A stretch of DNA of 64,000 nt, from contig NZ_CP090347.1 in NCBI RefSeq assembly GCF_021398715.1, positions 930,001 to 994,000 on the forward strand. The letters are read 5' to 3'. Under the pieces are notes generated by a model, which saw only the letters and a list, made by a program, of their open reading frames with translations, was not told where the DNA came from and searched no databases. Below are positions 24,706 through 34,816 of this stretch, piece after piece; position 1 is the stretch's first letter; each line of letters begins with the position of its first letter. Made by a program: the position numbers and the translations under genes. Origin of the DNA: Microbacterium binotii (lineage in GTDB: Bacteria; Actinomycetota; Actinomycetes; Actinomycetales; Microbacteriaceae).

Positions 24706-25818
24706 TCAGGAGATGGCGTCGATGGCCGTCTGAGCGCGCTCGCGCAGCGTGTCGGAGATGGGGGCGCTGCCGGCGTTCTTGGCAGCGGCCTCCTGGCCCT
24801 CCTCGCTGATCGCCGTCGTGAAGAAGCCCTGGACGAGCTTCGCCGCAGCGGCGTCGGTGTACTTCTCGCAACCGATCAGGTAGCTGATGAGGACGACGGG
24901 GTAGGCGCCGGCCTCGGTCGTGGTGCGGTCGATCGTGATGGCGAGGTCGTTGTCGCCGCGGCCGTCCTCGAACGGCGACGCGTCGACGGCCGTGGCCGCA
25001 CCCTCGGCGGAGTGCGCGACGAAGTCATCGCCCACCTTGACCGCGACCGACGAGATGCCTGCGGCCTGCGACGAGTCGGCGTAGCCGATCGTGCCGTTGC
25101 CGCCCTTGACGGCGTTCACGACGCCCGAGGTGCCCTGAGCGGCCTCGCCGCCCGAGATCGGCCACTCCTCGACGGAGCCATAGGTCCAGCCGGCGGCGTC
25201 GGTCTTGGAGAGGTAGTCGGTGAAGTTGCCGGTCGTGCCCGACTTGTCGGAGCGGTGCACGGGCGTGATCGCCAGGTCGGGCAGCTTCGCGTCCTTGTTG
25301 GTCGCGGCGATGGCCGGGTCGTTCCAGTTGGTGATCGTGCCGGCGAAGATGCCCGCGATCGTGGCGGGGTCGAGGTTGAGCGCGTCGACTCCCTCGACGT
25401 TGAAGATGATCGCAATCGGCGACACGTAGGCCGGGATCTCGACGAGGCCCGAGTCGGGCGCGCAGGCGCTGAACGGGCCCGCGGTGATCTCGTCCTTCTT
25501 GAAGGCGCGGTCGGAGCCGGCGAACTGCACGGCGCCCGACTGGAACGACTCGCGGCCGGTGCCCGAGCCCTGCGGGTCGTAGTTGACCGTCAGGTCGGCG
25601 TTCGCCGTCTGCAGCAGCTGCGTCCAGGACTGGATGGCGACCTGCTGCGACGTGGCGCCGGAGCCGTTCAGGGTGCCGGAGAGACCGGTGGGCAGCGACG
25701 ACTCGGAACCGGCGGAGGTCTCGTTGCCTGCGGGCGCCTCGTTCGCGGCGCAGCCGGCGAGCGCGAGTGCCGCGATGGCGGCGATGGCGCCCACCTGGGC
25801 GATGCGGGTGATCTTCAC
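24706..25818 (-). CDS. pstS: phosphate-binding lipoprotein PstS
   Basis: About 370 residues. The start is placed at the GTG at 25818, because GAAGGA lies about 8 nt upstream; an in-frame GTG at 25833 is possible. The signal peptide ends in the lipobox LALAGC (Cys about 23), so it is a surface lipoprotein that captures phosphate for PstCAB. Phosphate-binding signatures include GSGATSQQVAIQSW, GSGTGRESF and HRSDKSGTTGNF. It is first in pstSCAB. A PHO box lies 91-108 nt upstream of the start, and a hairpin follows the stop codon. Length and motifs are normal for actinobacterial PstS. Confidence 0.97.
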   Translation of the reverse strand: MKITRIAQVGAIAAIAALALAGCAANEAPAGNETSAGSESSLPTGLSGTLNGSGATSQQVAIQSWTQLLQTANADLTVNYDPQGSGTGRESFQSGAVQFAGSDRAFKKDEITAGPFSACAPDSGLVEIPAYVSPIAIIFNVEGVDALNLDPATIAGIFAGTITNWNDPAIAATNKDAKLPDLAITPVHRSDKSGTTGNFTDYLSKTDAAGWTYGSVEEWPISGGEAAQGTSGVVNAVKGGNGTIGYADSSQAAGISSVAVKVGDDFVAHSAEGAATAVDASPFEDGRGDNDLAITIDRTTTEAGAYPVVLISYLIGCEKYTDAAAAKLVQGFFTTAISEEGQEAAAKNAGSAPISDTLRERAQTAIDAIS

Positions 25819-25908
25819 TGTGAAATCCTTCACGTGTCAGGGTTACGGGCCCGGTGCAGGGCTCGCCGAAGACGCTAAGCAGGCGCGTTTACCAGCGTCC
25901 GCTGTGCG

Positions 25909-25926
25909 GGTGAACGGAAGGTGAAC
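25909..25926 (-). promoter_or_regulatory. PHO box upstream of pstS
   Basis: On the minus strand two GTTCACC units (25926-25920 and 25915-25909) start exactly 11 bp apart, the classic direct-repeat arrangement of actinobacterial PhoP/RegX3-type phosphate operators. It lies about 90 bp upstream of the pstS start. Confidence 0.85.
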
Positions 25927-25971
25927 GAAGCGAGGCGGATGCGGTGGCGCGAGCGCGTGGCGACACCATCC

Positions 25972-25993
25972 GTTCACCCGCGCTCCCTACTTT
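25972..25993 (+). promoter_or_regulatory. leaderless promoter with a single PHO half-site, NRPS-like gene
   Basis: A GTTCACC unit (25972-25978) lies 9 nt upstream of TACTTT (25988-25993). That box is exactly 6 nt before the ATG at 26000. The half-site occupies the -35 position. The neighbouring 11-bp unit upstream is weak, so phosphate control of this gene is only a suggestion. Confidence 0.5.
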
Positions 25994-25999
25994 CGGCGC

Positions 26000-28900
26000 A
26001 TGCTCTCCGATTCGCAGGCCGTTCTGGACCGATCCGCCGAGGCGCCGTCGCCTCGCACCCTGGTGGACATCCTGCGCGAGAGCGCCAGGCGCCATCCCGA
26101 GGCGTCGGCGGTCGACGACGGCTCGGGTGCGCTGAGCTACGCAGAGCTGATGGCCCACGTCAGTCGCACCGCTGCACGCCTGATCGCCGCGGGTGTGCGC
26201 CGCGGCGACCGTGTCGGGGTGCGTATGCCTTCGGGATCGAAGGATCTGTACGTCGCCATCCTCGGGGTGCTCGTCGCCGGAGCGGCGTATGTTCCCGTGG
26301 ATGCGGACGACCCCGACGAGCGTGCGCGCCTCGTGTTCGGGGAGGCGCGCGTGGCCGGGGTCATCGGAGCCGGCGGTGTGTACGTCGCGTCGGAGGGGTC
26401 GACGACTGCGGTCGAGCTGAATGACGGAGACGCCCCGCATCCGTCGACGCGCGCGTTCGACGCGGTTCCGGTCGTGGCGGAAGAGGACGACGCCTGGATC
26501 ATCTTCACCTCCGGCTCCACGGGGGTACCGAAGGGGGTGGCGGTGAGTCACCGGTCGGCGGCGGCCTTCGTGGATGCCGAGGCGCGCATGTTCCTCCAGG
26601 ATGCGCCCCTCGGCCCGGGTGATCGGGTGCTGGCCGGCCTCTCGGTCGCCTTCGACGCCTCCTGCGAGGAGATGTGGTTGGCCTGGCGCCACGGCGCCTG
26701 CCTCGTCCCGGCTCCTCGCTCGCTCGTGCGTTCGGGGGAGGATCTCGCACCGTGGCTGATCCGTCAGGGCATCACCGCGGTCTCGACGGTGCCGACGCTG
26801 GCGGCGATGTGGCCGGCGGAGGCCATCGAGAATGTGCGGCTGCTCATCTTCGGCGGGGAGGCGTGCCCGCCCGAACTCGCCGCGCGCCTGCAGGCCGAGG
26901 GTCGCGAGGTGTGGAACACCTACGGGCCCACGGAGGCGACCGTGGTGGCCTGCGGCTCGCTCATGGACGGCTCGGCCCCGGTGCGGATCGGACTGCCGCT
27001 GGACGGCTGGATGCTCGCCGTGGTGGATGCCGACGGTGCTCGTGTGGGCGAGGGTGAGATCGGCGAGCTGATCATCGGCGGCGTCGGCCTGGCGCGCTAC
27101 CTCGATCCGACGAAGGATGCGGAGAAGTACGCGCCCATGCCCTCCCTGGGGTGGGAGCGCGCCTACCGCTCGGGTGACCTGGTCCGCTTCGAGAGCGCGG
27201 GTCTCGTGTTTCAGGGGCGGGCCGACGACCAGGTGAAGGTCGGGGGGCGACGGATCGAACTCGGCGAGGTCGAGTCCGCGCTGCAGGAGCTCCCGGGCGT
27301 GCACGCCGCCGCGGCGGCGGTGCGGCACAGCGAGGCGGGAGTGGCCGTCCTGGTGGGTTATCTCGTTCTCGAGCCGGGGGTCGAACTCGACCGTGCCGAG
27401 GCGAGGGCCCGCCTGGCCGACAGCCTCCCGGCGGCGATCGTCCCGCTGCTCGCCGTCGTCGACGAGCTACCCGTCCGGACGTCGGGCAAGGTCGACCGGG
27501 CCGGGTTGCCGTGGCCGCTGCCGGGCGTGGAGGCGCCGCCGTCGGGACTCGATCCCGCCGAGGCGTGGCTGGCGGAGCAGTGGCAAGCGGTACTGGGTGT
27601 TGCCGTGCCCGGGCGGAAGGCGGACTTCTTCGACCTCGGCGGCGGCTCGCTGGCCGCCGCGCAGCTCGTGTCCCGCATCCGTGCGCGCGTCCCGGAGTTC
27701 GCCGTCGCCGACATCTACGACATGCCCCGTCTGTCGGCGATGGCCAAGGCGCTCGGACCATTCCTGCCCGACGCGGAGGGCGGTGAGTACCGACGCCCCG
27801 AACCGACGCCGCGCGCGACGCAGTGGCTGCAGACGCTGGCGGGTGCCCCGTTGTTCATCCTGTCCGGCGTGCGGTGGCTGCTCTACATCCTCACCGCGGG
27901 CACCCTCCTCAACCTCTTCCCCGGCTTCGGTGCCCTTCCGACGGCGCCGGTGTGGCTGCTCGTGGTCGGGTGGCTCCTGTTCGCGACGCCGTTCGGGCGG
28001 ATGGTGCTCGCCGCCGCATCCGCGCGTGTCCTGCTCGCGGGGCTGCGACCGGGGGACTATCCGCGCGGGGGAGCGGTGCATCTGCGGGTGTGGCTGGCGG
28101 AGCAGATCGCGGACCAGGTGGATGCGGTCGGTCTCGCCGGGGCCCCCTGGATCACCTACTACGCCCGGGCGCTGGGGGCCCGGATCGGCCGCGACGTCGA
28201 TCTGCACACGCTGCCTCCCGTCACCGGGATGCTCGAGGTGGGCGACGGCGCGTCGATCGAGCCCGAGGTGGATCTGCGCGGCTATTGGATCGACGGCGAC
28301 CTCCTGCGCGTGGGCGCCATCCGCATCGGCGCCGCGGCGACCATCGGCGCGCGCAGCACCCTCGCTCCGGGCACGCGCATCGGGCAGCGCGCGGAGATCG
28401 CCCCCGGCTCCGCCGTCTTCGGGCGGGTGCGGGCGGCGCAGACCTGGGCGGGGTCACCTGCGGTCCGCGTGGGCGCGGTCGCGGAGGACTGGCCCGCCGA
28501 GCGGCCCCCCACTCCGCATCGCTGGATGTGGGCGTACGGCGCGTCGGCGCTGGCGCTCGCCGTGCTCCCGGTGTTCGCGATCCTCTGCGGCGCGGTCGTG
28601 CTGGCCGCCGGTGTGCAGGGTGCCCCGTCGTTGTCCGCCGCATTCGGTGCGGCGGCGTCGTGGCTCGTGCCGGCCGTGCTCGTGTGCGGTCTCGTGCTCG
28701 CCGGCGTCGTGGTGGTCGCGGTGCGCCTGCTCTCGATCGGACTCGTGGAGGGCACGTATCCCGTGCGCAGCCGAGTCGCGTGGCAGGCGTGGACGATCGA
28801 GCGCCTTCTGGACGCGGCGCGCACCATCCTCTTCCCGCTCTACTCGAGCCTGTTCACTCCCGTCTGGCTCCGGATGCTGGGTGCCCGCGTAGGCCGCGAC

Positions 28901-29932
28901 GTCGAGGCGTCGACGGTGTTGCTGCTGCCATCGCTCGCGCGGATCGAGGACGGCGCCTTTCTCGCCGATGACACGATGGTCGCCTCCTACGAGCTGCACG
29001 CCGGGTGGATGCGGCTGGGCGCCGTCCGCATCGGCAAGCGCGCCTTCCTCGGGAACTCCGGCATGGCGGCGCCGGGGCATCGCGTGCCCCGTGACGGGCT
29101 GGTGGCGGTGCTGTCGTCGGCGCCGCGCAAGGCGAAGCCGGGATCGTCGTGGCTGGGCTCGCCGGCGGTGCGCCTGCGCCGCGCCGTCACCGAAGCGGAT
29201 GAGTCGCGCACCTACCGCCCGACGCCCGGTCTGCGTCTCGCGCGGGCGCTCTGGGAGCTGTGCCGCTTCGTCCCCGTCGTCGTGACCTGTGCGATCGGGC
29301 TGTCGGTGCTGTTCGCGCTCGCGGGACTCACGGTCTGGCTCGGCTGGGTGGGGGCGCTCCTGCTGTCGGGGATCGTGATGCTGGCGGCGGGGGCTGTCGC
29401 GGCCGCGGTCACCGTGGTCGCGAAGTGGGCGATCGTCGGCCCCATCCGTGCCGGCGAGCAGCCCCTCTGGTCCAGCTTCGTCTGGCGGACGGAAGTCGTC
29501 GACACGTTCACCGAGATGGTGGCGGCGATGTGGTTCGCACGTGCTGCCGTCGGCACACCGGCCCTGGCAGTGTGGCTGCGGGCGATGGGGGCGCGCATCG
29601 GCACCGGTGTCTGGTGCGACTCCTACTGGCTCCCCGAACCGGATCTGGTCACGCTCGGCGACGGAGCGACGGTCAACCGGGGGTGCGTCGTGCAGACCCA
29701 CCTGTTCCATGATCGAATCATGAGCATGGACACCGTAGAGCTCGAGCCCGGCGCGACGCTGGGTCCGCACAGCGTGATCCTGCCCGCGGCCGTCATCGGT
29801 GCCGACGCGACCGTCGGTCCCGCATCCCTCGTGATGCGCGGCGAGGCGGTTCCGGTCGGCACCCGCTGGAGCGGCAATCCCATCGGCCCCTGGCGTGCGG
29901 TCAAGGTGCGCGCGTACCAGTCCACCTCGTGA
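26000..29932 (+). CDS. Pls/PosA-type NRPS-like poly-amino-acid synthetase
   Basis: 1310 residues. N-terminal adenylation domain (about 15-510): FTSGSTGVPKG (from residue 169), NTYGPTE, YRSGDLV, and the catalytic Lys497 in RTSGKVDR. Next is a carrier domain with FDLGGGSL (Ser550, phosphopantetheine site). No condensation or thioesterase domain follows. Instead there are about six membrane segments (around 610-670, 850-930, 1080-1150) alternating with three left-handed-beta-helix-like soluble domains. This is the architecture of the Pls/PosA family that includes epsilon-poly-L-lysine synthetase. Amino acid specificity cannot be read by eye. The downstream M1 peptidase overlaps by GTGA, and a phosphopantetheinyl transferase converges on it. 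The start is probably leaderless. Confidence 0.87.
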   Translation: MLSDSQAVLDRSAEAPSPRTLVDILRESARRHPEASAVDDGSGALSYAELMAHVSRTAARLIAAGVRRGDRVGVRMPSGSKDLYVAILGVLVAGAAYVPVDADDPDERARLVFGEARVAGVIGAGGVYVASEGSTTAVELNDGDAPHPSTRAFDAVPVVAEEDDAWIIFTSGSTGVPKGVAVSHRSAAAFVDAEARMFLQDAPLGPGDRVLAGLSVAFDASCEEMWLAWRHGACLVPAPRSLVRSGEDLAPWLIRQGITAVSTVPTLAAMWPAEAIENVRLLIFGGEACPPELAARLQAEGREVWNTYGPTEATVVACGSLMDGSAPVRIGLPLDGWMLAVVDADGARVGEGEIGELIIGGVGLARYLDPTKDAEKYAPMPSLGWERAYRSGDLVRFESAGLVFQGRADDQVKVGGRRIELGEVESALQELPGVHAAAAAVRHSEAGVAVLVGYLVLEPGVELDRAEARARLADSLPAAIVPLLAVVDELPVRTSGKVDRAGLPWPLPGVEAPPSGLDPAEAWLAEQWQAVLGVAVPGRKADFFDLGGGSLAAAQLVSRIRARVPEFAVADIYDMPRLSAMAKALGPFLPDAEGGEYRRPEPTPRATQWLQTLAGAPLFILSGVRWLLYILTAGTLLNLFPGFGALPTAPVWLLVVGWLLFATPFGRMVLAAASARVLLAGLRPGDYPRGGAVHLRVWLAEQIADQVDAVGLAGAPWITYYARALGARIGRDVDLHTLPPVTGMLEVGDGASIEPEVDLRGYWIDGDLLRVGAIRIGAAATIGARSTLAPGTRIGQRAEIAPGSAVFGRVRAAQTWAGSPAVRVGAVAEDWPAERPPTPHRWMWAYGASALALAVLPVFAILCGAVVLAAGVQGAPSLSAAFGAAASWLVPAVLVCGLVLAGVVVVAVRLLSIGLVEGTYPVRSRVAWQAWTIERLLDAARTILFPLYSSLFTPVWLRMLGARVGRDVEASTVLLLPSLARIEDGAFLADDTMVASYELHAGWMRLGAVRIGKRAFLGNSGMAAPGHRVPRDGLVAVLSSAPRKAKPGSSWLGSPAVRLRRAVTEADESRTYRPTPGLRLARALWELCRFVPVVVTCAIGLSVLFALAGLTVWLGWVGALLLSGIVMLAAGAVAAAVTVVAKWAIVGPIRAGEQPLWSSFVWRTEVVDTFTEMVAAMWFARAAVGTPALAVWLRAMGARIGTGVWCDSYWLPEPDLVTLGDGATVNRGCVVQTHLFHDRIMSMDTVELEPGATLGPHSVILPAAVIGADATVGPASLVMRGEAVPVGTRWSGNPIGPWRAVKVRAYQSTS

Positions 29933-31206
29933 CCGGCGACGCCTACGCCCCGCGCAGCGGCGACGTCACCTACGACGTCGTCTCCTACGATCTCGACCTC
30001 GACTACCGGGTTCGCACCAACCGCCTGAGTGGAACCGCCACGATCGTGGCGACCGCGTCGACCGGCCTGCGCGGCGTGAGGCTGGATCTCATCGGATTGC
30101 GCGTCACCCGGGTTCGTGTCGACGGCGCGAGCCCGGCGGTGCAGCGCCAGAGCGCGCAGCATCTGCAGATCGGATTCGGCCGCGACGTCGCGGCGGGGGA
30201 GACGTTCACGATCGAGGTGCGCTACGAAGGCTCGCCCGCGCCGCGGCGTTCGCCGTGGGGCACCATCGGCTGGGAGGAGCTGACCGACGGAGCCCTCGTG
30301 GCTAACCAGCCGACGGGCGCATCGACCTGGTTCCCCTGCAACGACCGTCCCGATAACCGCGCCCGGATGCGGATGAGGATCGCCACCGATCGCGAGTACA
30401 CCGCCGTCGCGGTGGGCGCCCGCATCCTGGATCAGGTGCAGGGACGCCGCAGGATCACAGAGTACGTCTCCGACGTGCCCACCGCGACGTATCTGGCGGC
30501 GGTGCAGATCGGCCGCTACGGGCGTACCGAGATCGCCGCCGCCGTGCCGGTCGAGCTCTGGGCGCCGACAGCGCTGCGGGCGCCGGCCGCCGCGGCGTTC
30601 GCCGACCTTCCGCTGATGATCGCGGCGTTCGCCGAGCGGTTCGGTCCGTATCCGCAGAGCCAGTACCGCGTCGTCGTGACCGCCGACGATCTCGAGATCC
30701 CGCTCGAGTCGCAGGGTATGGCGGTGTTCGGCGCGAATCATCTGGATGCGGCGAGTGAGCGACTCGTGGCGCACGAGCTCGCGCACCAGTGGTTCGGAAA
30801 CAGCGTCGGAATCGCGCGCTGGCAGGACATCTGGCTCAACGAGGGCTTCGCCTGCTACGCCGAATGGCTGTGGTCGGAGGCATCGGGCGGACCGGATGCC
30901 GACGCCTGCGCGCGTACCCACCTGCGCCGGCTCGCGGATGAGCCGCAGGACCTGGTGATCGCCGATCCGGGCGCGGCCCTGCTGTTCGACGACCGGGTCT
31001 ACAAGCGCGGCGCCCTCGCCCTGCATGCCCTGCGGCTGCACCTGGGTGATGCGGCGTTCTTCGAGCTGCTGCGCTCCTGGACCGCAGCCCACCGGCACGG
31101 GCTGGTCGTCACCGACGACTTCCGCGGCCTGCTCGACGGCGCCTCGGCGGACCTGCTCAGCTCGTGGATCGATCGGGCTCCGCTGCCGCGGCTCGCGCGA
31201 CGCTGA
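29929..31206 (+). CDS. M1-family zinc aminopeptidase (soluble)
   Basis: 425-residue metallopeptidase with the gluzincin site HELAH (His282, Glu283, His286) and the third ligand Glu305 in WLNEGFACYAEW. An exopeptidase-like loop appears as ESQGMAVFG in place of the usual GAMEN. An N-terminal beta domain covers about residues 10-190. It is shorter than PepN and lacks a signal peptide, so it is cytoplasmic. Its GTG start overlaps the TGA of the NRPS-like synthetase gene, so the two proteins are made together. It may trim or degrade the product or process its precursor; this is inference. Its 3' end overlaps the converging transferase gene by 50 nt. Confidence 0.9.
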   Translation: MTGDAYAPRSGDVTYDVVSYDLDLDYRVRTNRLSGTATIVATASTGLRGVRLDLIGLRVTRVRVDGASPAVQRQSAQHLQIGFGRDVAAGETFTIEVRYEGSPAPRRSPWGTIGWEELTDGALVANQPTGASTWFPCNDRPDNRARMRMRIATDREYTAVAVGARILDQVQGRRRITEYVSDVPTATYLAAVQIGRYGRTEIAAAVPVELWAPTALRAPAAAAFADLPLMIAAFAERFGPYPQSQYRVVVTADDLEIPLESQGMAVFGANHLDAASERLVAHELAHQWFGNSVGIARWQDIWLNEGFACYAEWLWSEASGGPDADACARTHLRRLADEPQDLVIADPGAALLFDDRVYKRGALALHALRLHLGDAAFFELLRSWTAAHRHGLVVTDDFRGLLDGASADLLSSWIDRAPLPRLARR

Positions 31207-31663
31207 TCACGAAGCCGGCGGGGGCGTCGATCTCACGGCCGTGCACTGCGCGGCCGGCGACGGCCGCCTTCCAGATCTCTCCTTCGGTGACGACAAGCAG
31301 GTGGGCGCCGTCGCGGAGGTCGCCCCCGATGGCTTTGGTCGCGGCCTCGAACCTCGTCCAGTCCCGCAGGGTTGCGCCGGGAGCGAGCCGATCGAGCCGC
31401 GCCGGTGAGGATGCGGCACCTCGCTCGACGTCGACGCCGATGTCGCCGTCCTCTGCCAGCGCCGCGACCACGAGATCGCCCGCGTAGGCGAGGGAGACGG
31501 AGCCGCCTCCCTCGAGGCGGGGTCGCCCGTGGTCGCCGCCGCACCGGGCGCACGGTCCGTGCCGGAGTGTGCGCCCCGTGGCGTCGCGGACGAGCCGGGC
31601 GGCAGCCGTTCGTCGTTCGGCACCGTCCCGCGTGGTCCAGACCACGCGGATCGCGTGCGGCAT
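31157..31663 (-). CDS. 4'-phosphopantetheinyl transferase, Sfp-type
   Basis: 168 residues. CARCGGDHGRPRL near residue 40 and the metal-binding DIGVDVE (about 98-104) are Sfp-type signatures. WTRFEAATKAIGGDL follows, corresponding to W-x-x-(K)E-x-x-x-K, with Phe where Lys is common. It transfers phosphopantetheine from CoA to carrier-domain serines. The likely substrate is Ser550 of the NRPS-like synthetase, whose transcript it faces; the genes' 3' ends overlap by 50 nt with the M1 peptidase in between. It is somewhat shorter than typical Sfp. An AAGG ribosome site precedes the ATG. It shares direction with mutT1-ppk1 and lies 4 nt downstream of mutT1. Confidence 0.87.
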   Translation of the reverse strand: MPHAIRVVWTTRDGAERRTAAARLVRDATGRTLRHGPCARCGGDHGRPRLEGGGSVSLAYAGDLVVAALAEDGDIGVDVERGAASSPARLDRLAPGATLRDWTRFEAATKAIGGDLRDGAHLLVVTEGEIWKAAVAGRAVHGREIDAPAGFVISVARAAAAEPDRSTS

Positions 31664-31666
31664 GTG

Positions 31667-32605
31667 TCAGACCTTCGGCAGGTGCGTCTCGATCGCGGCG
31701 ATGCCGGAACCGGGGTTCGTGCGCGACAGGTGCACCACCGAGAATCCGCCGACCTCCAGCGCGGACGCGCTGCCGAGATACGATCCGCGCAGGGTGCCGG
31801 TCGCGAGAGCCAGTTCGTGCAGGATGTCCGGCAGAACCGGCCCGTGGCTGCACACCACGGCAGGTTTGCGCGAGCGCACCCGCTTGCCGACGACCGTGCG
31901 GGCGTCGGAGCGCCCCTCCTCCCAGGCGTCCTGGCTGATGAGCTCGCTCGTCTTGACCGACCGCCCGAGGGCGGCGGACAGCGGAGCCACCGTCTCGGTG
32001 CATCGCACCGCATCCGACGACACGATCCGACGGACGCCGAACGTGCTCAGCGGTCCGACGATCGCCTCCGCCTGCTTACGCCCGCGCGCGGTAAGGGGAC
32101 GGGACGCATCGGAGCCCGACCACTCGTCGCGCGGCGTGGCCTTCGCGTGGCGCAGCACGATGATCGGGAAGGTCTCCAGCACACCGTCGTCGACGAACCG
32201 CAGGAAGTTCTCGACGATCTCCACGTCGACGGGGTAGCTGAGGTAGGTGAGCGCCTTGCGCGGGCTCACCCATTCGATGGCGGCGATCTCCTTGTTCGGC
32301 ACGAACGCGGACGCGCGGATGGCGGCATCGGTGGCCTCTGCCGACCAGTAGTGCACGATCTTCTCGCGCCGGCTCGGCAATGTGTAGCGGGAGACGCCGA
32401 CCGGGAGCCCGAGCGAGACGGCGATCCCGGTCTCCTCGAAGATCTCGCGCACGGCGGTTTCCACCAGCGCCTCGCCCGGGTCGACCTTCCCCTTCGGAAG
32501 GGTGACGTCTCGGTACCGGGTGCGGTGGATGAGGAGGATCTTCAGCTTGTCCTCGACCCGGCGCCAGACGATTCCGCCCGCGGCATAGACGGCGGTGTGC
32601 GTCAT
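31667..32605 (-). CDS. MutT1-type NUDIX hydrolase fused to histidine phosphatase
   Basis: 312 residues with two domains. The N-terminal NUDIX fold (about 1-135) carries the box G-x5-E-x7-REIFEETGI within [23 protein letters not shown]. The C-terminal phosphoglycerate-mutase-like phosphatase (about 160-312) carries the catalytic VLRHAKA and CSHGPVLP. This is the mycobacterial MutT1 arrangement, which sanitises 8-oxo-GTP/dGTP and diadenosine polyphosphates. The ATG at 32605 overlaps the ppk1 stop in an ATGA; longer upstream starts would run into ppk1. It probably acts with polyphosphate kinase in nucleotide/polyphosphate metabolism. Confidence 0.92.
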   Translation of the reverse strand: MTHTAVYAAGGIVWRRVEDKLKILLIHRTRYRDVTLPKGKVDPGEALVETAVREIFEETGIAVSLGLPVGVSRYTLPSRREKIVHYWSAEATDAAIRASAFVPNKEIAAIEWVSPRKALTYLSYPVDVEIVENFLRFVDDGVLETFPIIVLRHAKATPRDEWSGSDASRPLTARGRKQAEAIVGPLSTFGVRRIVSSDAVRCTETVAPLSAALGRSVKTSELISQDAWEEGRSDARTVVGKRVRSRKPAVVCSHGPVLPDILHELALATGTLRGSYLGSASALEVGGFSVVHLSRTNPGSGIAAIETHLPKV

Positions 32606-34767
32606 CGCACCGCCCTCGAACGCCGACGACGCTGCACCTGGAACATCGTCTTGTCCTGCAGATCGACGAGGGCCTTGCCGTCGGCGTCGGTCGAATGCCG
32701 CGTCCACGTGCCGTCGCCCGAGAGCCACCAGGAGCTCGTGTTGTCGCTCATCGCGAGCGAGAACAGATCGCCCAGCTCGGCGATCTGGGCGGGCGCCGTG
32801 ATGCGCACGAGCGCCTCGACGCGGCGGTCGAGGTTGCGGTGCATCATGTCGGCCGATCCGATGAACGTCTCGGGGTCGCCGTCGTTGTCGAACGCGAAGA
32901 TCCGCGAGTGCTCGAGGTAGCGGCCGAGGATCGAGCGCACCGTGATGTTCTCGCTCAGCCCCTCGACGCCGGGTCGGATGCTGCAGATGCCGCGCACCCA
33001 GACCTCGACCGGCACTCCGGCGCGGCTCGCCCGGTAGAGCGCGTCGATGATCTGCTCGTCGACCATCGAGTTGACCTTGATGCGGATGCCGGAGCTCTTG
33101 CCGTCGAGGGCGTGCTTGCGCTCGCGTTCGATGAGGCGGACGAGACCCTTGCGCAGGTGCAGCGGAGCGACGAGCAGACGCTTGAACTTCTTCTCGATCG
33201 CGTACCCGCTCAGCTCGTTGAACAGGCGGGTGAGGTCGCGGCCGACCTCGTCGCTCGCGGTGAACAGGCCGAAGTCCTCGTAGATGCGGCTTGTCTTCGG
33301 GTTGTAGTTGCCGGTTCCGACGTGGCAGTAGCTGCGCAGCACGCCGTTCTCCTCGCGGATCACGAGGGCGAGCTTGCAGTGCGTCTTCAGTCCGACGAGG
33401 CCGTAGACGACGTGCACACCGGCCTTCTCGAGCTTGCGGGCCCAGACGATGTTGTTCGCCTCGTCGAAGCGCGCCTTGACCTCGACGAGGGCCAGCACCT
33501 GCTTGCCCGCCTCGGCGGCGTCGATCAGCGCCTGAACGATGGGGCTGTCGCCCGACGTGCGGTACAGGGTCTGCTTGATGGCGAGCACGTGCGGGTCTTT
33601 CGCCGCCTGCTCGAGGAAGGCCTGCACGCTGGTGGCGAAGGACTCATAAGGGTGGTGCACCAGCACGTCGCCCTTGCGGATGGCGGCGAAGATGTCGGCA
33701 CGCTCGTTGTTGTCGCCCGGCTGGAACGCCAGCGCCGTCGTGGGAACGTGCGGGGGGTAGTGCAGGTCGGGACGGTCGATGCGCGACAGGTCGAAGAGCC
33801 CCCGCAGATCCAGCGGGCCGGGGAGACGATAGACCTCCTGCTCGGTGATGTCGAGCTCCTTGATCAGCAGGTCGAGGGTGAGCTCGTCCATGTCGTCGGT
33901 GATCTCGAGGCGGATCGGCGGCCCGAAGCGGCGGCGCATCAACTCGGCCTCGAGCGCCTGGATGAGGTTCTCGGTCTCGTCCTCTTCGATCACCATGTCT
34001 TCGTTGCGCGTGAGCCGGAACGCGTGGTGGTCGAGGATCTCCATGCCCGGGAACAGGTCGGACAGGTGGTTGGCGATCAGGTCTTCGAGAGCGAGGTAGC
34101 GCACCCGCTCGCCGTCACGCGAGACCTCGACGAAACGCGGGAGCATGGGCGGCACCTTCAGGCGCGCGAACTCCTGTCGGCCGGTCTTCGCGTTGCGGAT
34201 GCGGATGGCCAGGTTCAGCGACAGGCCGGAGATGTAGGGGAAGGGGTGGGCGGGATCGACCGCGAGCGGCATGAGCACCGGGAACACCTGAGACTGGAAG
34301 TAGTCCGACAGGCGCGCGCGGTCGTCTTCGTCGAGGTCGCCCCAGCCGATCACCTCGATGCCGGAGCTTGCCAGTGCGGGGCGCACGAGCTGCTGCCATG
34401 CCTCGGCGTGACGCAGCTGGAGGGCATGGGCTTCGCCGGAGATGTCGGCGAGGACGTCTTGCGCCGCACGGCCGACGTTCGTCGGCACCGCGAGGCCCGT
34501 GATGATGCGGCGCTTGAGTCCCGCGACGCGGACCATGAAGAACTCGTCGAGGTTGCTGCCGAAGATGGCGAGGAAGTTCGCGCGCTCGAGCGTCGGCACG
34601 GTCGGGTCCTCCGCGAGCTCCAGCACGCGCTGGTTGAACGCCAGCCAGCTCAGCTCGCGATCGAGATACCGCGCCTCGGGCAGCTCCGTGTCACCGCCGT
34701 CGGTGACGTCGAAGTCGTCGTCGTCGGCATCGCCCAGGCCCGCATCGAGCATCACGTCGGAGATCAT
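32602..34767 (-). CDS. ppk1: polyphosphate kinase 1
   Basis: 721-residue enzyme that reversibly polymerises the gamma-phosphate of ATP into polyphosphate. Visible are the N-terminal [19 protein letters not shown], the [16 protein letters not shown] segment, and the phospholipase-D-like catalytic core with [20 protein letters not shown], which holds the phosphorylated His. The later [16 protein letters not shown] and [10 protein letters not shown] are also family signatures. I place the start at the ATG at 34767, which has AAGGA 7 nt upstream, rather than at GTG 34773. It is coupled to mutT1 by ATGA overlap and lies 49 nt after the GlnR-like regulator, in the same direction. Length is normal. 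Confidence 0.97.
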   Translation of the reverse strand: MISDVMLDAGLGDADDDDFDVTDGGDTELPEARYLDRELSWLAFNQRVLELAEDPTVPTLERANFLAIFGSNLDEFFMVRVAGLKRRIITGLAVPTNVGRAAQDVLADISGEAHALQLRHAEAWQQLVRPALASSGIEVIGWGDLDEDDRARLSDYFQSQVFPVLMPLAVDPAHPFPYISGLSLNLAIRIRNAKTGRQEFARLKVPPMLPRFVEVSRDGERVRYLALEDLIANHLSDLFPGMEILDHHAFRLTRNEDMVIEEDETENLIQALEAELMRRRFGPPIRLEITDDMDELTLDLLIKELDITEQEVYRLPGPLDLRGLFDLSRIDRPDLHYPPHVPTTALAFQPGDNNERADIFAAIRKGDVLVHHPYESFATSVQAFLEQAAKDPHVLAIKQTLYRTSGDSPIVQALIDAAEAGKQVLALVEVKARFDEANNIVWARKLEKAGVHVVYGLVGLKTHCKLALVIREENGVLRSYCHVGTGNYNPKTSRIYEDFGLFTASDEVGRDLTRLFNELSGYAIEKKFKRLLVAPLHLRKGLVRLIERERKHALDGKSSGIRIKVNSMVDEQIIDALYRASRAGVPVEVWVRGICSIRPGVEGLSENITVRSILGRYLEHSRIFAFDNDGDPETFIGSADMMHRNLDRRVEALVRITAPAQIAELGDLFSLAMSDNTSSWWLSGDGTWTRHSTDADGKALVDLQDKTMFQVQRRRRSRAVR

Positions 34768-34816
34768 TCCCACATCCTTGCAGCCAGAGGTGACACGAGT
34801 GTGAACTCCGCGAGGG

